Below, piece by piece: positions 7,955 to 17,647 of a DNA stretch of 64,000 nucleotides. Location of the stretch: contig JADJSX010000023.1 of the NCBI GenBank assembly GCA_016711485.1, forward strand, positions 960,001 to 1,024,000, in the 5' to 3' direction. Source of the DNA: Leptospiraceae bacterium (GTDB lineage: Bacteria; Spirochaetota; Leptospiria; Leptospirales; Leptospiraceae). The notes beneath the pieces are model-generated. The model was not told the DNA's origin and searched no databases. It was given only the letters and a program-made list of their open reading frames with translations. The stretch's first letter is position 1. Each line of letters opens with the position of its first letter. The position numbers and the translations under genes were made by a program.

Positions 7955-9169
7955 TTAATTAATACAAAACGTCTGGGCACAAACCGGTGCTGCACTTGCC
8001 TTAAAATCGAAATCAGTATTAGTAGAAAGTCCATCCATAAAAGTTGCATCAGATTGATCGTATTCAGCAACGGTTCCACCACCTCCAGCAAAACCTGATG
8101 GAGCCCCAGTTCTAATAAAAGCATTATCCACATCTGTTGCAGAGGGATATCCTGCAGGTATTGTCCCAGCCGTTGCTCCATCACTCACAAACCCATTTAA
8201 GTCAAACAAACCGTAATTTGCTGGGAGTGCAGAAAATACTCCTGAGTTGAAACCACAAAAAGTTGCAGTATTCCTGATTGGAGCACTTTCGAATTTTACC
8301 AAGCCGGATTTTGCTACAGTATAAAATGGAGATGCGGTTTTCTGTACGTAGGCTAAAATGTAATACAATTTATTTGAAGTATTATTTACCGAATTAGTCG
8401 TGGCGCAAAGTGCATCTAGATTTGTACCAATTCCAGTTGATCCCCTTGTAAGAGTAACCACAGTCCTAACACAAATCTCTGCTCCACTGTTCATTTCGCG
8501 GATAATAACTCTTCCGTTCTTAGAAATCCAAGAAGTATTTTCTGGGCCATCCTTCCAACTATATGTTTGCGCCATACTTCCTTTAACCCCTGACGTATAA
8601 CTTTCTACGGCAGCGTTAGGCGCTGTCCCAAAAGCAGTAGGGTTTAAGTTGGCAAGATTGTAATATAGCAAAACACCGGTTGATCCCGTATCAGTTAGAC
8701 TCGAAAAAAACATTTGCAAAGTAGGCACTGAATCCCCTGATTTCCATGCCTCAAATCGATGAGAAAATGTTTTTGTTCCACTGTAAGCAGTCGATGTGAT
8801 TCCTGAAACGTTCTCGTTAATTTTCAATCGATATGTAAATGTAACGCCGGTCGAGCTAGTTTGATTGGGGATAATAATTTCTCCACTTGATATTCTGGTG
8901 AAAAGTCCTGATTTTTGTAATCCAGAAAGCAGCCCGTCTATCATACTGGAATTTCCTCGTCCCCATGTTGCCGACTGACGCACAAATCCCCACGAATCCG
9001 CAGTCCCAGCAGTTAACTCTTGTAATCCTCCCAATTGAATATTTATCTCAGGCAGAGAAAATTCTTTCGATTTTGGAGTGAAAGTTTTATGTTCGAATTG
9101 AATCGATACACCTAAAAATACAATCAAAGTTAACGTAATAGTAAAAAATGTTTTTTTTCTGTTTTTCAT
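7955..9169 (-). CDS. Putative surface/secreted protein, 404 aa, coupled to upstream lipoprotein
   Basis: The start is set at the ATG at 9169 (MKNRKKTFFTITLTL), which gives a basic N-terminus and a membrane-spanning signal (residues 7-22). An upstream frame extension lies inside the preceding gene. The rest is rich in Ser, Thr, Gly and Asn, typical of beta-rich exported proteins, with a few Cys near the end (CAQTFCIN). No known domain was recognised. The ATG overlaps the TGA of the preceding small lipoprotein (ATGA), so the two are translationally coupled and probably act together at the cell envelope. Confidence 0.7.
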   Translation of the reverse strand: MKNRKKTFFTITLTLIVFLGVSIQFEHKTFTPKSKEFSLPEINIQLGGLQELTAGTADSWGFVRQSATWGRGNSSMIDGLLSGLQKSGLFTRISSGEIIIPNQTSSTGVTFTYRLKINENVSGITSTAYSGTKTFSHRFEAWKSGDSVPTLQMFFSSLTDTGSTGVLLYYNLANLNPTAFGTAPNAAVESYTSGVKGSMAQTYSWKDGPENTSWISKNGRVIIREMNSGAEICVRTVVTLTRGSTGIGTNLDALCATTNSVNNTSNKLYYILAYVQKTASPFYTVAKSGLVKFESAPIRNTATFCGFNSGVFSALPANYGLFDLNGFVSDGATAGTIPAGYPSATDVDNAFIRTGAPSGFAGGGGTVAEYDQSDATFMDGLSTNTDFDFKASAAPVCAQTFCIN

Positions 9170-9366
9170 TCTGCTATCCCTTTTGGTATGCAGATTACCA
9201 TGCCGGATGCTCCCGTACATTCTGCAATAGTATTCGTTGATCCTAAAAATAGAAGTAATCCTAAGTTTCTCCTTGTGTTGTCTTCTTTTTTCTTTTGAAA
9301 TATATCACAAGCCCCAAAACTTATAGAACATATAATACAAGTAGCTAACATTAATTTTAATTTCAT
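9166..9366 (-). CDS. Small lipoprotein, 66 aa
   Basis: The 66 residues start with a clear signal peptide (KLMLATCIICSISFG) ending at a lipobox-like SISFGAC, with Cys20 as the likely lipidation site. The short mature part, DIFQKKKEDNTRRNLGLLLFLG, contains a second hydrophobic stretch. Its TGA overlaps the ATG of the following 404-residue exported protein. This small-lipoprotein/large-exported-protein pairing suggests an anchor or chaperone role, but that is inference. No family was recognised. Confidence 0.65.
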   Translation of the reverse strand: MKLKLMLATCIICSISFGACDIFQKKKEDNTRRNLGLLLFLGSTNTIAECTGASGMVICIPKGIAE

Positions 9367-9750
9367 TTTATAGTCTCCATGATTATTTCCTCTAACTATT
9401 TTTAGTTAAGGAAATGATTATTTGTAATTACTATTGTAAATTATCTATTTACTTTTTTCAAGAATAATTTAATTTTATAACTCACCTTACATAGAAAAGC
9501 GTAAAAGGAAGAGACAGGGCAATCGGCAACTGCCCAAACCCGTTTATTTATTAATTCATTAGAAAAATCTAATATATAGTAAATATTCCTCTTTTTTCCT
9601 TTTGTGTAAAATCAGTAAGTAATCAGATTTCTAATCTTGTTTACATCCAATTAAAAATCCAAGAAGTATTTTCGAACCATTCCATTAATTTTTCATTACA
9701 AAACTGAGATGTTCTAGAATATATACCTAATTCAAAAAAAGGAGAAAATT
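9367..9750. other. Divergent intergenic region
   Basis: No gene is seen in this AT-rich spacer between a minus-strand lipoprotein and a plus-strand lipoprotein. AACTCACCTTAC (about 9480) resembles the outer end of the dispersed repeat at 2931 and 40636, but the similarity stops quickly. Promoters for both genes must lie here; no confident boxes were assigned. Confidence 0.4.
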
Positions 9751-10125
9751 ATGAAGAATACATTAAAAATTGCACTTGTTACTTTTTTTATTTTAACCGT
9801 AGGCTGTGGTTCTAATAAATTAAAAAACGAAGGTAACCGATTTATGGAAGCATTGAAAGTATCTGATTCAGAAGAATCTTTCAATATGCTGGATGTTTCC
9901 GTTCAAAACGAAGTAGGCGGAATAGAAGGTTGGAAAGTTTGGATTGAAAATCGCAAGCCACTTTCTTGGGAGTTTACAGCGTTTGAAGTAAAAACGGAAG
10001 GAGCTGGACTTTTAAAGGGTAATGCTGATTTTTCTACAGGTCAAAACTTAGAAATCGAACTGAATTTTATAAAATCAGGAGAGGATTGGAAATTGACTGG
10101 TATCAATTTTAAAGAAGAAAATTAA
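9751..10125 (+). CDS. Small lipoprotein, 124 aa
   Basis: A signal peptide (residues 1-18) ends at FILTVGC, giving a lipidated Cys at about residue 19. The mature 105 residues look like a small alpha+beta domain (NRFMEALKVSDSEESFNMLD, then EIELNFIKSGEDWKLTGINF). The last block, a strand ending in a W-x-L-xG-I motif, recalls the NTF2-like DUF4878 lipoprotein group. That assignment is tentative. A strong AAGGAG ribosome site precedes the ATG. The gene ends in a hairpin shared with the convergent neighbour. Confidence 0.7.
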   Translation: MKNTLKIALVTFFILTVGCGSNKLKNEGNRFMEALKVSDSEESFNMLDVSVQNEVGGIEGWKVWIENRKPLSWEFTAFEVKTEGAGLLKGNADFSTGQNLEIELNFIKSGEDWKLTGINFKEEN

Positions 10126-10134
10126 ACTTAAAAT

Positions 10135-10158
10135 ATAGACGCAGTTTCCCGCGTCTAT
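10135..10158. terminator. Probable bidirectional terminator
   Basis: ATAGACGC (10135-10142) and GCGTCTAT (10151-10158) form an 8-bp stem with an 8-base loop between two convergent genes. The A-rich and T-rich flanks suit termination in both directions. Confidence 0.6.
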
Positions 10159-10165
10159 TCGATTG

Positions 10166-11386
10166 TTATTTTCCTTTTTTATTATCTAATTGAAGTAAAA
10201 GTTTTTGAATGATTAGATTTAATAAACTGATGCTATTTTCATAACTTTCTCCAGATTCCTTTGCCATTCTTATACTATTCATGGTAACTAAATGTGCTTC
10301 TTTGTATTTACCCAATTTAAAAAGTACTTGTGCTTGCGTTTCATGATTTAAAAAATTTGGTTCTAATTGAATCGATCGTTTAATGAGAGTTTCCGCTTTT
10401 ACGAGAACTTTTTTGTCTTTTACTTTTTCTGAAAGTTTCCAAGCTATCGCATCTAAATCTTTCCAATCGTCCATAGAATATTTTTCCGCGTATGTAACAG
10501 CTACTATTGCATAGTTTTTCCAGTCTTCTTTTTTTGAGTAATATGACATTTTAGTTAGATAGATTTTTTTTTCGACTACATCTTTTCCAAATACAGGGAA
10601 GAACTTTTCTTTGTTAGCCGCTAGATACCTAAATGGTTTAGATTTTATATCTAATACAAAATCATCTAGTATTTTCCAATTTTTTTTATTCAAAAAATCA
10701 TCTTGTGTATCAAAATAGTCTTCGAGTAAATCTGAATTTACCTCTCCAAATGCTTTATAGGATGCATAAATATATTCGTATAAAGTTTTTTCGTCCTTTC
10801 CACCTTTTTCGTATTTACGTTTTAATTCGTAAAATGCTTTTTCTGGCAAAAATGTATTACCCACTTCCTGTAAGAAATTTTCTACTTCCAAAGGCCCTTG
10901 GAATCTATGTATAATTTTTCCATTTGGATCAAAGAATAAATAAGTAGGGTAGGCATCTACTTTATACTTTTCTCGAAAAAGTAATCCTTCCTCTTTTTCC
11001 ATATCCATTTTTACGCTAATGAATTTGGTAGAGAAATATTCTTCCGCTTTTTTTGAATTGTATACATTTTCATCCATCCACTTACATGGATTACACCAAG
11101 TTGCATAAGCGTCGATGAAAATGTATTTTTTTTCCTTTGTTGCCTGTGTTACTACTTCTTTCCATTCTGATTTTACAAATGAAATCCCGATTTCTTTTTT
11201 TATTGTTTCTGGTTTTGTGGGAGGTGTTGCATTGGAAGTCTCTTGAGGCAAAATTTCATTAGCCGTAAAAATGCTTGCCATAAAAAATAAAAGCATTCTT
11301 ATTTGAATTCTATTCCATCGTGTTTTATGTGAGTTCCGTGATATTGGATTTATCCTAACTAACAGGTTAATTGTAAATTCTTTCAT
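10166..11386 (-). CDS. Thioredoxin-fold protein with C-terminal helical repeats
   Basis: The 406 residues have a hydrophobic export/anchor stretch (about residues 31-46), then a thioredoxin-like domain with the redox motif CNPC in DAYATWCNPCKWMDENVY (about residues 91-108) and the cis-Pro region KVDAYPTYLFFD. The C-terminal half is alpha-helical and ends in TPR-like units (ETQAQVLFKLGKYKEAHLVT). It probably acts as a periplasmic disulfide reductase or isomerase, related to the thioredoxin_7/DUF255-type proteins. The long start is kept because AAAGGAA precedes that ATG. It follows the CASTOR-like channel gene by about 40 bases and is probably co-transcribed. Confidence 0.82.
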   Translation of the reverse strand: MKEFTINLLVRINPISRNSHKTRWNRIQIRMLLFFMASIFTANEILPQETSNATPPTKPETIKKEIGISFVKSEWKEVVTQATKEKKYIFIDAYATWCNPCKWMDENVYNSKKAEEYFSTKFISVKMDMEKEEGLLFREKYKVDAYPTYLFFDPNGKIIHRFQGPLEVENFLQEVGNTFLPEKAFYELKRKYEKGGKDEKTLYEYIYASYKAFGEVNSDLLEDYFDTQDDFLNKKNWKILDDFVLDIKSKPFRYLAANKEKFFPVFGKDVVEKKIYLTKMSYYSKKEDWKNYAIVAVTYAEKYSMDDWKDLDAIAWKLSEKVKDKKVLVKAETLIKRSIQLEPNFLNHETQAQVLFKLGKYKEAHLVTMNSIRMAKESGESYENSISLLNLIIQKLLLQLDNKKGK

Positions 11387-11427
11387 ACTACTTTCCTTTT
11401 TTGCCCAAGAGGCTAATATTAATAATC

Positions 11428-13323
11428 CTAATCTTCAGCAATAACAACTATTTTATCTTCAGAAGTAAATCTTATTAAATCAGACTTTTTAGGGTTTATG
11501 ACAACTCCGTATGCACGAGATGCGTCATTCGCATATGCATGAATTCGATAGCCAATTGCAACTTGATTTTTTATGGCAGCAGATTCTACTATTGTATAAA
11601 AATTCATAGAATCCCCCGTTTTAACATAATCTGTTACTGGTTTTAAATAAATCTCAGAACCCTCTGCTTCAAATAATATATCAAAAACTTTTTTTAATTC
11701 TTTTTTTTCTGAAAGTTGAGAAAGCATAAGACTGATTATCCGATCGCTTACTATATAGTCGTCCGCTTTAGTTACCTCTGCTAACATACGGTTTTTATTG
11801 TCTAACATTTCGCTTACAATGTTTAGATTTTTTCCCGTTTTGTCTGCAATATCCCGAAGGTGTAAAAGACAAATCAGTGTTTTTGCATCTGCTTCTTGGA
11901 TGTCCATATTTTTTGTGTAACAAAGAATGATAATATAATTATAAGAAGAAACATTTAGAGAATTTAATACAAGTCTATCTGTGATATTAGCTGTTTGTGT
12001 TTTAAGTTTCTGTTTTTTTAGTTTGATTTTTTTTATTTCTTCCTTTGTTTCTTCTAATTCAGAAACAATTGTAATTTCTGATCCAACTCCTACATAATTC
12101 TCTAATTCTTGGATAATCCTTGTGCCTTTATCATTCCATCCTAGAATAAGTGTTTTTTCTTTTTTTAATCCATGTGGGCTTGAAGATTGAAATAAATTAT
12201 CTTTAATTTCGTAATCAGATTTTTCAGACAATAAAATTGTATCATCGTCTTCTGCTATCACAATGATATTATCGTTTTCACCTATCACTGTATCCATGGA
12301 AGGATTTATTAAAACGTCTCCGCTTTTTTTCATGAGCCCAATGACAGTAGAAGTTTCATAAGAAAAAATAACTTCTTTAAATGTTTTTCCTTTTAGAGCT
12401 GGTTCTTCTTTAAAATAAATCTCAACTCCATCAAAATCAAGCAATTCAGTATATACTACACTCAATCCAGATTGGCGACAAGTTTGTGCTGTTACTCGTG
12501 CTATTAAATCTGGAGATAATACATAAGTTGCCTCATCTCTGCCTACAAGTGCCGCGGCTGGAAGATTTTCTTGTTCTTTAATTTCCGCTACTATATGATA
12601 TTTTTCTAATTTACGTTTTGGATTATTTGTAATTGCTAAAATGGATTTGATTACATGAATATCTGGATTTGGATCATCTGGTGCCATTACTATTATGGAT
12701 TTTGCATCGTCCAAGTTTACAACTTCTAGATCAATTACATCCATTGGACTACCTGTGCGGCATATAATCCGAGTAGTCTTTCTATCTGGAATTTTTGAAT
12801 TTAGTTCGTCCTCCATTTCTACTTTATCTTTTTCTGCGAGGATAACAATACTTGCCCGCTTAAGACTTGAATTTGCAATTATAATTTCTGATATAATCGG
12901 ATAAATTTTTCCACTCCATCCTAAAATTAGAGTATGATTCTCTTCTAAAACTCGAGAACGACCTTTGCGCATTTCGTCTAACTTTGCATCAAGACCAGAA
13001 GTAAGAACACCGATTAAACTGCTTAGTATAAAAATTCCACCAATCGTAACGAGTAACATGATAAAACGAAAACTCCAACCTTGGTCAGCTCCGACTGCTC
13101 CAGCGTCAAGGGCATGCATTAAACTTTGCCATGCCGCTTCATAGAATTCTAGTTTTTCATCTGGATTTTGGGAAATTTTCCCAATAGTAATAGTAAAGCC
13201 TGCTATAATTACAATTAAAATTGAAACTAATGCTAACCAACCAATGATTGCAATGGTACCCTTTGAAAGAGTGTTTTCAAACTCATATTTGATTCTTTCT
13301 TTGATTCCTACTTTTCTAGTCAT
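11428..13323 (-). CDS. CASTOR/POLLUX (DMI1)-type ion-channel protein with RCK-like domains
   Basis: The 631 residues start with a hydrophobic helix (residues 24-46) and a second one (about residues 87-110) on either side of a short loop (ALDAGAVGADQGW) that sits where the pore loop would be. Two NAD-binding-like RCK modules follow, each opening with the same pattern (TLILGWSGKIYPIISE near residue 132 and TLILGWNDKGTRIIQE near residue 390). This layout is that of the bacterial CASTOR/POLLUX family, whose plant members are nuclear cation channels. Ion choice and ligand in bacteria are not settled. The pore loop is not a K+ channel TVGYG filter. It leads a two-gene unit with the thioredoxin-fold gene. 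Confidence 0.87.
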   Translation of the reverse strand: MTRKVGIKERIKYEFENTLSKGTIAIIGWLALVSILIVIIAGFTITIGKISQNPDEKLEFYEAAWQSLMHALDAGAVGADQGWSFRFIMLLVTIGGIFILSSLIGVLTSGLDAKLDEMRKGRSRVLEENHTLILGWSGKIYPIISEIIIANSSLKRASIVILAEKDKVEMEDELNSKIPDRKTTRIICRTGSPMDVIDLEVVNLDDAKSIIVMAPDDPNPDIHVIKSILAITNNPKRKLEKYHIVAEIKEQENLPAAALVGRDEATYVLSPDLIARVTAQTCRQSGLSVVYTELLDFDGVEIYFKEEPALKGKTFKEVIFSYETSTVIGLMKKSGDVLINPSMDTVIGENDNIIVIAEDDDTILLSEKSDYEIKDNLFQSSSPHGLKKEKTLILGWNDKGTRIIQELENYVGVGSEITIVSELEETKEEIKKIKLKKQKLKTQTANITDRLVLNSLNVSSYNYIIILCYTKNMDIQEADAKTLICLLHLRDIADKTGKNLNIVSEMLDNKNRMLAEVTKADDYIVSDRIISLMLSQLSEKKELKKVFDILFEAEGSEIYLKPVTDYVKTGDSMNFYTIVESAAIKNQVAIGYRIHAYANDASRAYGVVINPKKSDLIRFTSEDKIVVIAED

Positions 13324-13531
13324 AAATATACCTTTTGTTTAATTAGTTTTTGCAACAGTGACACGGAGGATTTTATTTGTGTCATGGTTTAATCTCGAAA
13401 ATATTAAAATTGCATTTTAAAATCATTTTGAAATTTTCTATATACCAAAAAAATCAATACACTCCGAATTCTCTGCCTTCTAGCAAATCACTCTTTTTAT
13501 TTTCGGCTAATTTTCACTTGTTAAAGCATTT

Positions 13532-14551
13532 TTACGAATGAGGAATTTCAAATATATGAATCATTTCTTCTTTAAATTTGCACCATTTATCTTGATCCGA
13601 ATTTGTTTTGTCCGATACGACTACAATTTCATGTAATCCAATCCAAGAAATACCTTCAATATTGCAGTAAATCGTTTCTCCACCTAAACCCGGATTTCCT
13701 TTTCGATCTCCAAACGGAAAGGTAAATGTCTTTCCTTTTTCTGCTATTTCCCATTTTTCAAAATCTAATTCTCCAACCCAAACTGCCGAAGAAGATTGAG
13801 ATACAATTGCAACTCTACCGTTTTCAATATCCATATCCGAATAATCTAAAAAGTTGATGGAAGAAGGGAGTACTATTTCTGCAACACTTATCCATTCGTT
13901 TTCTGTTTCTTTTAATACTTGAATTCGACCATTTCCTCGGTGTTTTTCTTTGTCACTGTTACAATAATTTCCCTCACAAAGTCCAAGAATATAATTTTCA
14001 CCATTGCGGGTAATAAAACTTATTCCCTCAAGTCCTTTGTTCTTTTTTTCTAATTCAAACTTTACGAATTTTTCTTCTTGAAAATTTAACTCGGAATCGA
14101 ATTTTACAATTGCTGGATAATAACTATTATTCCTTTCTAAAGATTCAATCATTACATAAAAAGAAACTGGCTCTAAGTCTCTAAAAGTTATCCCTTCATA
14201 GTTTGATTTTTCGTATATATTTCCTTTTAAAATATTGAGTTCATTTTTTTGAGAAAGAGACGTTTCTATTTTTCCAATCGCTTTTAAATTATCAAAAACT
14301 ACATAAAAGTAATTTTCCCGTGCATACACGCCGCTACCTTCAAAATGAAAATTATTTTTATATCCCTTAAACAGTTGATAGAATTTTTCCTCTCGGATTG
14401 CATTTGGTAGGACGGATTTATTGGTCGACCAAAATGTTTTTGGATTGGGCTCATTTCCGTGTAATTCCCTTTCTTTACGGCAAGTTATCTGAAGCAAAAT
14501 AGTTATGGATAAAACTAAAATAGTAGGGGAATAGAAGAAGGGCGAGACCAT
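13532..14551 (-). CDS. Lipoprotein, probable beta-propeller, function unknown
   Basis: The 339 residues begin with a signal peptide ending LLQITC, a likely lipidation site at about residue 24. The mature part is rich in short beta-strand blocks spaced about 40-50 residues apart: YFYVVFDNLKAIGKIE, YEGITFRDLEPVSFYVMIE, NKGLEGISFITRNGENYILG, IEGISWIGLHEIVVVSD. This resembles SdiA-regulated or phytase-like propeller proteins, in which a calcium-binding five- or six-bladed propeller is usual. No active-site residues could be assigned. It is divergent from the DUF4956 gene. Confidence 0.6.
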   Translation of the reverse strand: MVSPFFYSPTILVLSITILLQITCRKERELHGNEPNPKTFWSTNKSVLPNAIREEKFYQLFKGYKNNFHFEGSGVYARENYFYVVFDNLKAIGKIETSLSQKNELNILKGNIYEKSNYEGITFRDLEPVSFYVMIESLERNNSYYPAIVKFDSELNFQEEKFVKFELEKKNKGLEGISFITRNGENYILGLCEGNYCNSDKEKHRGNGRIQVLKETENEWISVAEIVLPSSINFLDYSDMDIENGRVAIVSQSSSAVWVGELDFEKWEIAEKGKTFTFPFGDRKGNPGLGGETIYCNIEGISWIGLHEIVVVSDKTNSDQDKWCKFKEEMIHIFEIPHS

Positions 14552-14634
14552 ATCCCTAAATTGTTATAATTATTTTACTTGTCCACCTAAAACTTAATTG
14601 TATAAAATTAGATAGAGTAATAGATTATGCCAAA

Positions 14635-15300
14635 ATGGATTTAGAATTTTTAAAACTTATTTTACAAGCGCCCGATAAACAAGAAATTGTTCCGATTTTA
14701 GAGCTAGTCTTTCGAATCGGTGTGGCTACTATCCTTGGGTTTTTGATTAGCGGTGTTTCTTATCTTACTTATACTGGGAAAAACTACGACCGATCTGTGA
14801 TTCATTCACAAATCATTGTCACAATTGTATTTTCGATTATGATAAATGTAATCGGGCAGAATCTTGCTTGGGCGGTTGGAATTTTTGGTTCCTTAAGTTT
14901 TATTCAATTTCGAACAACTCTGCGAGATGCGAAAGATACTGCGACTTTTTTTTATTCTGTGGTCACAGGTGTCGCTTGTGGTGCTGGGTATATTTACCTT
15001 GCTGGGTTTGGATTTATAATTATGAGTACGGTTCAAATTGTTCTAAAATATATACCTCCTTTCCAAGTTCATCACACATACATTAAGTTTAATTGCAAAA
15101 ATATAGAATCAAAGGAAGCGATAAAAGATTTTTTAAAAAACAATCGAATCAATTTTGAACTTACTTCTATTTCAGTAAAATCAGAAAATATCACTTTTGC
15201 CGTTCGACTTCCGATGGAAAAAGCGTATGAACTTGGGAAAAAAGCAAAATACAAGTTACCCGATGTCATTGAAGGATTCAGTTTGGATCAAAATGTATAG
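14635..15300 (+). CDS. DUF4956 family membrane protein
   Basis: The 221 residues carry about four membrane segments in the first 140 residues, and a soluble C-terminal domain of about 75 residues. The family signature is clear: GIFGSLSFIQFRTTLRDAKDTATFFYSVVTGVACGAGY. DUF4956 proteins often occur beside polyphosphate polymerase (VTC) or CotH genes, but neither is seen here. The next gene, with a cyclic-nucleotide-binding domain, follows on the same strand after about 96 bases, so the two may be functionally linked. Confidence 0.85.
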   Translation: MDLEFLKLILQAPDKQEIVPILELVFRIGVATILGFLISGVSYLTYTGKNYDRSVIHSQIIVTIVFSIMINVIGQNLAWAVGIFGSLSFIQFRTTLRDAKDTATFFYSVVTGVACGAGYIYLAGFGFIIMSTVQIVLKYIPPFQVHHTYIKFNCKNIESKEAIKDFLKNNRINFELTSISVKSENITFAVRLPMEKAYELGKKAKYKLPDVIEGFSLDQNV

Positions 15301-15396
15301 AATGGAAATAATTTATTTCAACTTAAAATTACCATCTTTCTTGTAAAAAAGTTGACTTGCTATTGTATACAAAGTCCAATAGTAATACGGTCTGAA

Positions 15397-17562
15397 ATGA
15401 GTAGCCATGATGAGAAAAATCCATGTTTAATTTCCCTTCCGAGAGGCGGGTATTTAGTTAAAACTGATAAATCCTGTATTCAATTTGGTTCTCCCCCCGA
15501 GACAATTAAAGACACCATGTTTTTAGAAGGTGGTGTTCCGCAAGTATTCGTTTTACCCAATGAATTTTTTAGTTGGACAAAAGGAATCAGTGTTGCCGAG
15601 TTAGAATTTCCAATCTATTACAATTTTTTCTTTCGAAAAAAACGTACTATCATTATTTGTAGCGAAGAACAATTTCGTCGTTTTAAAAAAGTACTTCGCG
15701 AGTCTATCTTCGGTCCGCATAATCTTGATTTAACTCAGGACTACGAATTATTAAATGGCGATACCTACGTTCCCAACATTAAAACCGAACATACTTATTT
15801 AAGTAGTACTTTTAAGTTCCACGAAATGGTGGGGTTCGGACTTTTTAAAGATGACCAGTTTACTATTCAAGGTACTACTATTAAAAAGAAGGCTAATGGT
15901 GATTTTGCGGTATCAATTGACGAACAACATATTACAGACGTCCCTGGGAAAATGGAATACAAGGCATTTTATAATATTGGGGAACGCCTTCGAGAGCCGT
16001 TTGTTCCGCCTTTATTTGGTGTTACTTGTTTAGGACCAAGTCATGGGTTTGATCCTGACGAAAACACATCCGGTTTTATTATTTGGCTCAATCATTTTGG
16101 GATTATGGTAGATCCTCCGGTTAATTCAACAGAATGGTTACTTGATTCAAATGTTAATCCCAAATTCATTGATTCAATTATTCTTACTCACTGCCATGCT
16201 GACCATGACGCAGGAACATTCCAAAAAATTCTGGAAGAAGGTAAAATCAATATTTATACTACTGAAACTATTATGAATAGTTTTTTATATAAATATTCAG
16301 CTTTTACAAATGTTTCTAAAGAATACTTAAAAAGTCTGTTTACGTTTCATCCGGTTAAGATTAATAAACCCGCATTTATCTATGGCGCAAAATTTGAAAT
16401 GTTTTATACTTTGCATTCTATTCCGGCTATCGGTTTTAAAATGATTTTTCAAGATCAATCATTTGTATACTCGTCCGATCATAATAATGACCCAGAAATC
16501 CACGACAAATTTTTGCAGGAAAATATAATTACCCGCGAGAGATACGAAGAACTTCGCAACTTTCCTTGGAATTCGGATATTATCTACCATGAGGCGGGTG
16601 TCGCACCACTCCATACACCTATTAAATTTTTGGATTCACTTCCTGAAGAAACAAAGAAAAAAACGATAGTCTATCACATAGCCACAAAAGATTTTCCAAA
16701 AGAAACTAGTTTACGTTTAGCAAAATTTGGAATCGAAAATACACTTTATTTAGAAGCCAAACCTCCTCAATTCGAAAAGGCAAGTCAGATACTCGGAGTT
16801 TTAAAAAGTTTAGATTTTTTTGAAGCTCTTTCTGTAGATAAAGTAATGGAATTTATCAATATAGTCGAAGAGGTAAACTTCAAAAAAGGGGATTTGATTA
16901 TCCAGAAAGGTGAAATTGCTGACAAATTTTACATTATTTATTTTGGAAATGTATCAGTTGTTTCGGAAGGTCTAGTATCAAAGAAAGTTTATGGAACATA
17001 CGATTATTTTGGAGAAGTCGCACTTATTACAGATCAAAAAAGGACTGCGGCTGTGATGGCGGAAACGGACGTAGTAGCCTATACAATCACAAAAGATCGT
17101 TTTTTAAGTTTTATTAGTGGCACTGAATTTGAAAAAACACTCGCAAAAGTTGCCAAAATGCGAGATGCAGAATCTTGGAATGTACTTTCTAGTAGTGCAT
17201 TTCAAGCGTTAACCGCAACGCAAAAGACTCTTTTGGAATCAATGTTAAACCCACTTACAATTTCCAATCCTTCGATTCTAATTCAAGAAGGTGCAAAACT
17301 GGACAATATCTATATTATTAGACAAGGTGAAGTAAAAGTCGAATCTAAGGGAAAAGTTATGGGAGTCCTAAAACGAGGTGACTTTGTCGGATCTATGTTA
17401 CGATTAAAACGAGGATTACCTTCTGAGTTTACTTATAGCAATCAAGATTCTGTTTCTTTGTATTCAGTCAAACATGAAGATATTATTCGTTTCGTAACTA
17501 AAAATCCAGGATTAATGATGAAATTGGTCTATGATTTCAGCGAAATTAGACAACACCAGTAG
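15397..17562 (+). CDS. Metallo-beta-lactamase-fold hydrolase with two cyclic-nucleotide-binding domains
   Basis: The start at ATG 15397 (MSSHDEKNPCLISLPRGGY) is preferred over an upstream TTG. The first 130 residues are an uncharacterised N-terminal module. A metallo-beta-lactamase domain follows, with the metal motif HCHADHD in ILTHCHADHDAGTF and a later Asp/His ligand pair (YSSDHN). Two cNMP-binding domains follow. The first has the intact phosphate-binding cassette YFGEVALITDQKRTAAV; the second is degenerate (KRGDFVGSMLRLKRGLPSEF). A plausible role is a phosphodiesterase whose activity or location is set by cAMP or cGMP; this is inference from domain order. It is cytoplasmic, with no signal peptide. 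The giant lipoprotein gene starts about 85 bases downstream. Confidence 0.85.
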   Translation: MSSHDEKNPCLISLPRGGYLVKTDKSCIQFGSPPETIKDTMFLEGGVPQVFVLPNEFFSWTKGISVAELEFPIYYNFFFRKKRTIIICSEEQFRRFKKVLRESIFGPHNLDLTQDYELLNGDTYVPNIKTEHTYLSSTFKFHEMVGFGLFKDDQFTIQGTTIKKKANGDFAVSIDEQHITDVPGKMEYKAFYNIGERLREPFVPPLFGVTCLGPSHGFDPDENTSGFIIWLNHFGIMVDPPVNSTEWLLDSNVNPKFIDSIILTHCHADHDAGTFQKILEEGKINIYTTETIMNSFLYKYSAFTNVSKEYLKSLFTFHPVKINKPAFIYGAKFEMFYTLHSIPAIGFKMIFQDQSFVYSSDHNNDPEIHDKFLQENIITRERYEELRNFPWNSDIIYHEAGVAPLHTPIKFLDSLPEETKKKTIVYHIATKDFPKETSLRLAKFGIENTLYLEAKPPQFEKASQILGVLKSLDFFEALSVDKVMEFINIVEEVNFKKGDLIIQKGEIADKFYIIYFGNVSVVSEGLVSKKVYGTYDYFGEVALITDQKRTAAVMAETDVVAYTITKDRFLSFISGTEFEKTLAKVAKMRDAESWNVLSSSAFQALTATQKTLLESMLNPLTISNPSILIQEGAKLDNIYIIRQGEVKVESKGKVMGVLKRGDFVGSMLRLKRGLPSEFTYSNQDSVSLYSVKHEDIIRFVTKNPGLMMKLVYDFSEIRQHQ

Positions 17563-17647
17563 AAAATCCGAAGAATATTGTTACGGGAAAACAGGAAAAA
17601 AAAACTTTCAGTTGAAACAAGAAGGAATTCGAAAAAGAATGTAGATT

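Noticed and set aside
7933..7956. Telomere-like GGGTTA tandem units
   Set aside because: Only three short units, part of the terminal repeat and its immediate flank, in the middle of the contig; no sign of a chromosome end.
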